Source: Balneola sp. (GTDB lineage: Bacteria > Bacteroidota > Rhodothermia > Balneolales > Balneolaceae). Taken from it: a stretch of DNA of 64,000 bases. The stretch's first letter is position 1, and each line of letters opens with the position of its first letter. The DNA lies in the NCBI GenBank assembly GCA_017643645.1, contig JAEPNB010000009.1, forward strand, positions 1-64,000. The letters run 5' to 3'. Positions 58,101 to 64,000 of the stretch are shown here, piece by piece. A program made the position numbers and the translations under genes. Below the pieces are notes generated by a model that was not told the origin of the DNA, made no database searches, and was given only the letters and a program-made list of their open reading frames with translations.

Positions 58101-59266
58101 AGATCATTTTTGCAAGGCTTCAGGAAAACGGAAATGTGGTTATCGCTTTTTCGGAGTTTGTAGACCTTTCAGGAAGTACGATAAGTGCAGACGGGCAACA
58201 ACGTTCTGTATTAAATTTCTCGTCAACAGAAGCAAATAAAGTAACAGTGGATGGCTCGGGATTGACAACGAATGAGCACATTGAAGTTTCGATTACAAAT
58301 CTTGCGGATGTAGTCGGAAATGTAAATTCATCTACTTCCGGACAGATCTCTCAAAAAATTACACCCGGCTCTGTGATCATCAATGAGATCTTGTATGATC
58401 CGCTTTCTGACGACGAGGACAATCTACCGGATCAAACCGAGTACATCGAACTGTACAACACTCAGGATTACCCCATTTCGTTGGAAGAGATCTTTCTGAA
58501 TGACGCTCCCGATGAGGACAATGAAGTCAATCGACTTGATCCGGTTTCTTCTCAATTCAAGTGGATTCAACCTAATGGATATTTTCTTATCTATGCTGAA
58601 GATCAAACTTTTGATTTTTTTGAAAGTCAGCTCGCCGAATATTTTGGTCTGGAATCACAATCGGATCAGTTTACCATGCAGATCGATCGCTCCAGTTTAA
58701 GCTTGTCTGCTTCAGGTGATGCAATTTTCATTTCTGACAGTTCAGGAACTGCTATCGATTCTGTTTTTTATGATGAGAGCTGGCAAAATCCGAATCGTGT
58801 AAGCGTTGACGGGGTGGCTCTGGAAAAGATCAATCCCGCCGGACCAAGCAACGATGAAAGTAACTGGAGTTCCAGTACAGAAGTAAGCGGAGGAACTCCC
58901 GGTCAGCAAAATTCTATTTTTCAGGAACCCGGTTCTGCTCCTGATAACTCAGGAATTACGTTTACTCCAAATCCTTTCTCTCCCGATGATGATGGGTTTG
59001 AGGATTTCTTATCTATCAATTACACACTGGATGAAGCGGATTATTTGCTCCGGGTCAGAATTTATGATCGGTACGGCCGTGAAGTCCGAGAACTAGTGGA
59101 TGGTAAAGCTGCAGGATTCTCCGGAAGCTTAATTTGGGATGGATTAACAGATGCCGGCAACAAAAACAGAGTAGGAATTTATATCGTGTTATTCGAAGCT
59201 TACAACAGCGCCGCCGGAAGAGACCGAACGTTTAAAGAAACTGTGGTTATTGCGAGGAAGTTTTGA
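55112..59266 (+). CDS. Secreted multidomain protein with four lamin-tail domains
   Basis: About 1384 residues from the ATG at 55112, which begins a signal peptide (MRGFIIVILIFIPSLIVAQ). An N-terminal beta-rich lectin/laminin-like region (about 20-210) is followed by four units of an Ig-like (SbsA-type) domain plus a lamin-tail domain; the latter begin at about residues 313, 575, 838 and 1086 with the shared pattern INE(F/I)...EYVEL/EFVEI. The C-terminus (about 1283-1384) starts FTPNPFSPDDDGFEDF and resembles the FlgD-Ig/sorting domain of FCB secreted proteins. It is probably cell-surface or matrix-associated; ligand unknown. A start at 55085 is less likely. Confidence 0.85.
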   Translation: MRGFIIVILIFIPSLIVAQSANFQDDFTDQDISDWIGDNADFTFVTESGNVLLQQNAASAGSSQLSISSTNVVGFWEFFIRLDGFNPSNGNKSEIYLMSDSANFDQAIDGYMLQAGEDGSGDVFRLFRITDGAKDGEVLTGTTDISSGGDFRVRVDRDASGSWALSVASSYSGVTVQEATGTDNTYSSTSFFGFKNTYTSTRADKFFFDFKIDIPPIQVVDASLLNASTINVTFSKDYDPATIQNSDFTISPGNLNPTTIDQPSSSSVELVFGSNLPSGSFDLGITSIEDSNNQTTLTDTTITLFRFEEYQTGDIIINEFLKDPPGVLEEYVELKNTSSRLLNLKDWELGDNGSLSVISDQDFAIFPDSFVVITSDTAALKSVFGNVYCIQVSLPAFNNTTDQIRLYDENGTTIDSLEYTPDWGGDNVALERRSPTTPSVFMENWDDSPNPNSGTAGMENEVAQDNTSPNLETLSIVNDSTFILTFTERINSDSAGNPDNYEIALNTKAVQGENDFFVATFLEPDSVKLVVKGGIPNTPSGGEIVIYNQADIFGNINPSISRTFQYIQTETAEPGDVFINEFVYDPPGSLTEFVEIYNPTDKAFNLKGWTLSDNSGNEVVLTNEDYFFRKTEPTSGFSDNPYIILTPDSSISVGQPNRRVVMGSRFPILNNTTDAIILKNADGVTIDSLTYTQDWGGDEVSLERRSVSVTGQFQENWGDSPSAQFATPSEPNLVSQDNTAPTLENAFALNNTSIVLIYDERLEQSAAQNVSNYSFSPSLSVSSISQNRNQIILIFNEPLQNETTYSITINDQQDIFGNTNAQISTSVRYLEFSASQPSDIVINEILYQKENENSPEFVELFNRTDNNFDLSNWTISDAADNSATLPEGTSLEAGSYVVLTDRQSFASSLSNGIFLSGFPSLNDSGDGIIIKNESGATIDSLFYTERFGGNQDGVSAEKKDPDGASNDPNNWNSNTSESGNSAGVENSVFQLDTISPEIIFARLQENGNVVIAFSEFVDLSGSTISADGQQRSVLNFSSTEANKVTVDGSGLTTNEHIEVSITNLADVVGNVNSSTSGQISQKITPGSVIINEILYDPLSDDEDNLPDQTEYIELYNTQDYPISLEEIFLNDAPDEDNEVNRLDPVSSQFKWIQPNGYFLIYAEDQTFDFFESQLAEYFGLESQSDQFTMQIDRSSLSLSASGDAIFISDSSGTAIDSVFYDESWQNPNRVSVDGVALEKINPAGPSNDESNWSSSTEVSGGTPGQQNSIFQEPGSAPDNSGITFTPNPFSPDDDGFEDFLSINYTLDEADYLLRVRIYDRYGREVRELVDGKAAGFSGSLIWDGLTDAGNKNRVGIYIVLFEAYNSAAGRDRTFKETVVIARKF

Positions 59267-59304
59267 AAGAATTAGGAATATGGGAATAGATTAATTAATA
59301 ATAT

Positions 59305-59772
59305 ATGCGTTCACTTTTATTTGTTTTGATATTTGTTGGTAGCTGTATTGATAGTCTAGTTCCGGAATGCAGTACAATAAGTGGGAAAACTGCTTACCAA
59401 GGAACTATAATTACAGACGAACCTTTCGAGGATTATTTAATATCTGCAGGAGACACATTAGTAATAAGACCAGAATACAAAATTCACGGATTTAATAGAT
59501 ATGTAGGTAGTGAAGCGTGTGAGGGTGAGTCTTATGAACTAAGACCTGACTTCATCATTCATAGTTTCAATCAAGATCTCATTAATGCTGAATTGATCGA
59601 AGATCCTAATGGAAACCCAAGATACAATGACGCATCAGAAATATTAATTAGAATCACTGGACTGAGTTCAGGAAAAGATAGTGTGAATATAGAAGCCCGT
59701 TTCAGTTATTTTGGATATCGGGAAAGCTTTGTTGCATCAAAAAAATATCTTATCGAAGTTGAAGTTCAGTAA
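59305..59772 (+). CDS. Hypothetical lipoprotein
   Basis: A 155-residue protein with a short signal and lipobox VGSC (cysteine 14). Two further cysteines (about 21 and 73) could form a disulfide. The rest appears beta-rich (GDTLVIRPEYKIHGF, EILIRITGLSSG). No family was recognised. It follows the lamin-tail gene by 38 bases and could share its transcript; it converges with the TonB receptor gene. Confidence 0.72.
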   Translation: MRSLLFVLIFVGSCIDSLVPECSTISGKTAYQGTIITDEPFEDYLISAGDTLVIRPEYKIHGFNRYVGSEACEGESYELRPDFIIHSFNQDLINAELIEDPNGNPRYNDASEILIRITGLSSGKDSVNIEARFSYFGYRESFVASKKYLIEVEVQ

Positions 59773-59806
59773 ATCCTTTAGATTCACTTATTCCTAATTC
59801 CCATCA

Positions 59807-61885
59807 TCAGTTAATCAAATAATTTAATTTCACTCCACCAAACCAATTGATTCCCGGAGCAGGTTGATAAAATCGATTTCCAAAAGCATTTATATCGTAG
59901 CCCAAGCTATATTGTTGATCTAGCAGATTATCGGCACCGGCGTAAATATCCAGATTGAATTTCTCTCCCAGCGTTTGTTTAAAACCGAATTTACCTTTCA
60001 TTAAATGATAGGGATCTGAGTACACTGTGTTTCCATCTGTGAGTGGGATTTTATCTGAGAAATTATAAGAAAGCTGCCCGTATAAACCTGTGTTGGTTTC
60101 TGCTAACCAAGAAATAAAAACAGTATGTGGAGCAACGCCCGGTAACCGGTTATCAGAAAAATCATCTCCCTCTTTCACGTAGTTATCATATTTAAAATAA
60201 TGGAAGGTGTATGAGCTTTGAACTTCAAGTCGACTCAAAAACTCGTTCTCGTTATTGACAGCTATCCAGTTGCTGGAAACTTCCAGTCCGGTTTGATTGG
60301 TGCTTCCTGCGTTTGCAAAAGCCAGTGTTCCATCGCGTTGAGATTCTGTAAGTACAATACTTTCTTTTAATTTGAAATAGAAAGTAGCTACATCATAACT
60401 AAATGAGCCGTCTGTAGTATTTCCACGAATTCCAACTTCGTAATTAATACCTTTTTCGGGTTCCAGATTCTCATTCAGCGCACCATCATTCGTTCGGAAT
60501 TCTTCCAGCGTTGGAGGAGAAAATCCTGCACTTACACTAGCATGAACTGTGTTAAGAGCATTTAATCTTTTAGCAATCGCAATCCGAGGCAAAATAGCTG
60601 TTTCAAAATTCTTAGAGATCAAATTCGGATCTACACCACCTTCCTTAGTTGCTACACGGGTTACATCGTAATTTACTCTGTTGAGGCTTATTCCGGCGTT
60701 GATGAATATTTCTCCGGGAAGATCAATTTCACCGGTCAAATACAAACTTCTGTTCTTGATCTCGATCTCATCTTCGAATCTTAGAGAGTCTCTGATTCCA
60801 TTTTCATTATCATAATTTCTTGCGTTATTATTCCCAAAATGATTCTCTGCTCCCAGTTTCAACTTAAGATCTGTATCGCCAAAAGTGTTCTTGTATTGAA
60901 CCCAAGGACGACTTCCCCAGCTTTTTCTGCTTTCACTTTTATAATCGAAATTAAATGGATTCTCAAATGAACTGATATTGGCAAACAAATTAGTTCCACC
61001 TGACCATTGCTCTGTCCATTCACTTTCCACATTAGCGCCAATAATAAAATCTTCCTGATCGATAGATGCATTTTGTTCTACACTTCCTGCTCTGGCTTGA
61101 GTTGGGTCATCCTGAAATTGTTGGAGGTTAAGTCCGCCCGGAATACCGTAATTCAGATTTGAATACAAAGTGGAAATACTCACCAGTACATTAGATGGTG
61201 TAAATACTTTTACTCCGGTCTCAAAAGTTCTACGTTCAAAAAAAGATTGATCTCTGTATCCATCAGAAACCTGAGAAGCATACTTGTACTGAGTAATCAT
61301 ATACTCATTTCTGGTATTGTATTCTGCTCCGTATTTAAATAAACCATAATCACCAACCGAAGCATCTACAATTCTTTCTGTTTGCGGGTTTTTCGGGAAG
61401 CTGTTGATCAGCAAAACACCCCCTGTTCCCGCTCCATAGATACTTCCTGCCGGACCTTTTATCACTTCAACTTGTTTGATATTTTGATTATTCAACAAAT
61501 TAAGTGGTGTACTTCCTGACGGTAACGTTAGCGGAAAGTCGTTCCAGTATACTTTCACATTTCGAACTCCAAACGGTGAACGGATAGCACTGCCTCTGAT
61601 CGCAACTCTGTAACTTCCGGGAGCACGCTCATCCATCTTTACTCCGGCAATAGTGTTAAGTCCATACACCAGTGATTGATCGCTGAGGCCGTTAATCCGC
61701 TGATTATCTATATAAGAAATGGATCCGGGAGTTTCCATAATACTTCTGTTCCCGCTAAAACCAACAACAGTAATTTCTTCCAGTTTAGCTTTAAGAGTGT
61801 CCGTCTTATCTTGAGCAACAGCTTCCATTCCGAAAGAACTAATGAAAACAGCTAATAAAATTTGCAGATGAATTTTTCTAATCAA
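59807..61885 (-). CDS. TonB-dependent outer-membrane receptor
   Basis: A 692-residue protein with a signal peptide (cleavage near AVAQ, residue 25), a TonB box-like segment EEITVVG (about 36-42), a plug domain (about 50-165; VEVIKGPAGSIYGAGTGGVLLI) and a 22-strand barrel ending in LNYLIN. The plug and the C-terminal region, with LNVGADNLLDQQYSLGYD-like strands, are similar to FecA/siderophore receptors. The substrate is not known. No CarboxypepD_reg or SusD partner is seen, so it is not a SusCD system. It is divergent from murI. Confidence 0.92.
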   Translation of the reverse strand: MIRKIHLQILLAVFISSFGMEAVAQDKTDTLKAKLEEITVVGFSGNRSIMETPGSISYIDNQRINGLSDQSLVYGLNTIAGVKMDERAPGSYRVAIRGSAIRSPFGVRNVKVYWNDFPLTLPSGSTPLNLLNNQNIKQVEVIKGPAGSIYGAGTGGVLLINSFPKNPQTERIVDASVGDYGLFKYGAEYNTRNEYMITQYKYASQVSDGYRDQSFFERRTFETGVKVFTPSNVLVSISTLYSNLNYGIPGGLNLQQFQDDPTQARAGSVEQNASIDQEDFIIGANVESEWTEQWSGGTNLFANISSFENPFNFDYKSESRKSWGSRPWVQYKNTFGDTDLKLKLGAENHFGNNNARNYDNENGIRDSLRFEDEIEIKNRSLYLTGEIDLPGEIFINAGISLNRVNYDVTRVATKEGGVDPNLISKNFETAILPRIAIAKRLNALNTVHASVSAGFSPPTLEEFRTNDGALNENLEPEKGINYEVGIRGNTTDGSFSYDVATFYFKLKESIVLTESQRDGTLAFANAGSTNQTGLEVSSNWIAVNNENEFLSRLEVQSSYTFHYFKYDNYVKEGDDFSDNRLPGVAPHTVFISWLAETNTGLYGQLSYNFSDKIPLTDGNTVYSDPYHLMKGKFGFKQTLGEKFNLDIYAGADNLLDQQYSLGYDINAFGNRFYQPAPGINWFGGVKLNYLIN

Positions 61886-62038
61886 AAAAATAAGATTCTA
61901 TATTAAGGAACAACATTGCCTGAAGTTGGTCTATGAAGTATTCTGTATCAAGTACGATAATCATACTAAGATAGATGGAGTTCCGGCAAAACTCTATTAC
62001 ATTTCCATCACATTCAGTAATAATTTTTAAAACAACAA

Positions 62039-62845
62039 GTGAGCATCGATAAAAACGCACCCATTGGAATATTTGATTCCGGAATCGGAGGATTAACTGT
62101 TGCAAAAGCAGTAGCTAAAGCTTTGCCAAACGAAGATATAATCTATTTTGGTGATACGGCTCGAGTACCTTATGGGATAAAGTCAGAAGAAACGATTCGC
62201 GAATACGCACTTGAGATAACCGATTTTTTACTCTCCAAAGGCGTTAAAATGATTCTCATTGCCTGTAATACCGTATCTGCTTCTGCAAAAAATGAAATTA
62301 AGAGTAAAACCGGTGCTCTTCCTGTTTTGGATGTAATTACATCCGGAACTGAAATGGCACTGAATCAAATACCTAATAATCATATTGGTGTGATCGGTAC
62401 TTTGGCAACGGTAAATTCAAAAGCTTACGAAAAATCCATTCACGCTTTAAATTCTGAAATCAAAGTAACACAGCAAGCCTGCCCTTTATTGGTACCTTTG
62501 GCTGAAGAAGGCTGGATCGATAACGAAATCGCCACTAAGACTCTTGAAAATTATCTTTCAGTTTTTGAACATTCTAATATCAATTCATTGATCTTGGGTT
62601 GTACACATTATCCTCTTTTTAAGAAAGCGATCCCTTCTGTTCTTAAGTCAGAATCTATTAGAATTATAGACTCAGCCGACTCCATTGCTCTTACTGCAAA
62701 ACAAACATTGAACGAACTTGATCTTTTAAATGATAAAGGTGGAGAGTTTCAATGTTTTGTGAGTGACCGTCCTCAACGCTTTCAGGAATTGGCAGAGCGG
62801 TTTTTGGGTCGCAAGATCTCTGACGTTGTTGTAACTCATCTTTGA
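62039..62845 (+). CDS. murI: Glutamate racemase
   Basis: A 268-residue cofactor-free racemase providing D-glutamate for peptidoglycan. Catalytic cysteines are C76 (IACNTVSA) and C188 (LGCTHYP), with D13 in GIFDSGIGGLTV and E-rich supporting motifs. The start is GTG at 62039; the residues from MSIDKNAPIGIFDSG fit the family. It is monocistronic, followed by a 17-bp inverted repeat. Confidence 0.96.
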   Translation: MSIDKNAPIGIFDSGIGGLTVAKAVAKALPNEDIIYFGDTARVPYGIKSEETIREYALEITDFLLSKGVKMILIACNTVSASAKNEIKSKTGALPVLDVITSGTEMALNQIPNNHIGVIGTLATVNSKAYEKSIHALNSEIKVTQQACPLLVPLAEEGWIDNEIATKTLENYLSVFEHSNINSLILGCTHYPLFKKAIPSVLKSESIRIIDSADSIALTAKQTLNELDLLNDKGGEFQCFVSDRPQRFQELAERFLGRKISDVVVTHL

Positions 62846-62869
62846 TTATTCCATATGTCATTTCTTTTT

Positions 62870-62913
62870 CTATTTATGTAGGCACGCAAGATTTTACGTG
62901 CCTACGTAAATAG
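62870..62913. repeat. 17-bp inverted repeat containing GTAGGCACG
   Basis: Arms 62870-62886 (CTATTTATGTAGGCACG) and 62897-62913 (CGTGCCTACGTAAATAG) differ at one position and enclose a 10-base loop CAAGATTTTA. It is a long, GC-core palindrome that may be a dispersed repeat; it lacks a T-run but could end murI transcription. Confidence 0.6.
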
Positions 62914-63040
62914 GAATCCTCACCAATTTCCCCAAAAAACCATTTACGCAATTTCACGGCAACTTTATTCAGAAGCCTTATATTTAAACACAAATTTTCT
63001 GCGTTAACTTCTGCAGTTCAATATTAAACTTAATCCTCTT

Positions 63041-64000
63041 ATGAAAAGATTAATAAATTCATTTTTTACGCTACTTATACTAGCATTTTTGTCCGGCGGA
63101 ACTTTAGCCCAAACCGGTCTGGAACTTTATGCACAAATGGGCGAACGTGGCTTTGTCAGCTTTGACGGCTCAAGTTTAAACTGGCTTCCCGGTAATATGG
63201 GATATATGGAAACAGAAAAAGACGATAATGGAAATACTGTTTTCTATAAAGTAGATCCTAAAACAGAAAAACGGACTTCACTTTTTGACAAAAGCACTAC
63301 TGATGCATTAATCAACCAGTACAATGACGCTGCAGATACAGATGTATCAGGTTTACCGTTTGATCAGTTCGATTTTGTTATGGATGATAAAGCCATTTTC
63401 TTTACTCAGGACAAAATTGATTACGTATTTAATCTTAAAGACAAGAAGTTAAGAAAACTATACAAACCTGAAGTTGAGCGTCCTCTTTATACTGATGAGT
63501 TAATGAGAGGAATGGAAAGAAGCCAGCTTTGGAATGGTACCTATTCTCATGATTACACAAAGTTCGCATATATAAAAGAATATGACATCTATGTAGTTGA
63601 TACCAAAACTAAAGAAGAAAAACGCCTTACTTACGGAAGTGAAGAAAAAATGAATGGTCGTCCTAGCTGGGTATATCCTGAAGAATTTGGACAACGTGAT
63701 GCATATTGGTTCTCTCCTGATAATTCAAAAATTTCATACCTCCAGTATCAGGAAAAAGATGTACACCAATTCCCGATCGTCCATGAGCTTACTTTTGAAG
63801 CCGGTTTGGAGCAAATGAGATATCCGAAAGCAGGAGAAACCAATCCTACTGTAAACCTTTTTATAGTAGATATTAAAACAGGAGAAATTGAGCAGGTTCC
63901 TACAAACAGCGACCCGGATACATACATTGTTCGTCCTGTCTGGAGGAATGATGGCAGTGAATTAACATTCCGCCGTTTGAACAGAAAACAAGACCATCTT
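63041..64000 (+). CDS. DPP-IV-type S9 family peptidase, N-terminal part (cut by window edge)
   Basis: The frame opens with ATG 63041 and runs to the end of the window, 320 codons. A signal peptide (MKRLINSFFTLLILAFLSG, cleavage after LAQ) indicates export. The visible portion is the beta-propeller of the dipeptidyl-peptidase IV family: PEEFGQRDAYWFSPDNSKIS and the segment ...MRYPKAGETNPTVNLFIVDI, both conserved in that family. The catalytic alpha/beta hydrolase domain with the Ser-Asp-His triad would lie beyond the window. DPP-IV-type enzymes cleave X-Pro dipeptides from N-termini. Confidence 0.88.
   Translation, partial: MKRLINSFFTLLILAFLSGGTLAQTGLELYAQMGERGFVSFDGSSLNWLPGNMGYMETEKDDNGNTVFYKVDPKTEKRTSLFDKSTTDALINQYNDAADTDVSGLPFDQFDFVMDDKAIFFTQDKIDYVFNLKDKKLRKLYKPEVERPLYTDELMRGMERSQLWNGTYSHDYTKFAYIKEYDIYVVDTKTKEEKRLTYGSEEKMNGRPSWVYPEEFGQRDAYWFSPDNSKISYLQYQEKDVHQFPIVHELTFEAGLEQMRYPKAGETNPTVNLFIVDIKTGEIEQVPTNSDPDTYIVRPVWRNDGSELTFRRLNRKQDHL

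Noticed and set aside
59807-61885. SusC-type glycan importer
   Set aside because: No SusD partner or carboxypeptidase-like N-terminal domain is present; the plug and TonB box fit a simple siderophore-type receptor.

Overview
The window looks like chromosome of a Bacteroidota/Balneolota-type (FCB group) bacterium. The clues are moderate-to-low GC by eye, starts without recognisable Shine-Dalgarno sequences, several GTG and TTG starts, promoters of the TTG-N20-TAnnTTTG type (clearest upstream of tRNA-Ser), a large secreted protein with lamin-tail domains and a C-terminal sorting/FlgD-like domain, a YfhO family membrane protein, and a bifunctional PGI/PMI. The exact genus cannot be fixed without a database search.

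Layout. 1-3115 (minus): the str operon rpsL-rpsG-fusA-tuf, with tuf cut by the window edge. 3307-7775: recG, a small CxxC protein and typA. 8159-14636: an accessory block with a hipBA toxin-antitoxin pair, a lipoprotein, a GyrI-like protein and a single-chain restriction-modification-specificity enzyme resembling type IIB. 14677-22380: membrane and stress-type genes (YihY, SulP, YjbQ, a baeRF protein, a class IV aminotransferase/sulfotransferase-like pair, an MscS-like protein, a DUF2179-type protein) and tRNA-Ser(GCT). 22581-28274 (minus): a compact operon HPr-ptsI-pgi/pmi-birA-tilS-hpt, divergent from gatC.

28416-41833: a surface polysaccharide region made of two converging runs. The plus run is gatC, YfhO, a GT4 glycosyltransferase, a polysaccharide deacetylase-like protein, a sulfotransferase and a GNAT/FemAB-like acyltransferase. 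The minus run is a Wzx flippase, a DegT aminotransferase, two left-handed beta-helix acyltransferases, a GT2 and a GT4. Together they could make, modify and flip a lipid-linked glycan, but no initiating sugar-phosphate transferase, polymerase or ligase is in view.

41950-54847: housekeeping genes (hisS, a Na+/H+ antiporter with an RCK-like domain, lysA, a HI0933-type flavoprotein, lysC, a CNNM/CorC protein, an ABC-F ATPase) and small proteins. 55112-64000: the lamin-tail protein, a lipoprotein, a TonB receptor, murI and the start of a DPP-IV-type S9 peptidase.

The less ordinary signals are the fused RM enzyme beside hipBA; a perfect 15-bp inverted repeat that could hide the yihY start codon; several families of short palindromic repeats, one of them read in frame inside the flavoprotein gene; and a tRNA terminator lying directly against the next gene's start codon. 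No CRISPR array, prophage or intact insertion sequence was seen.
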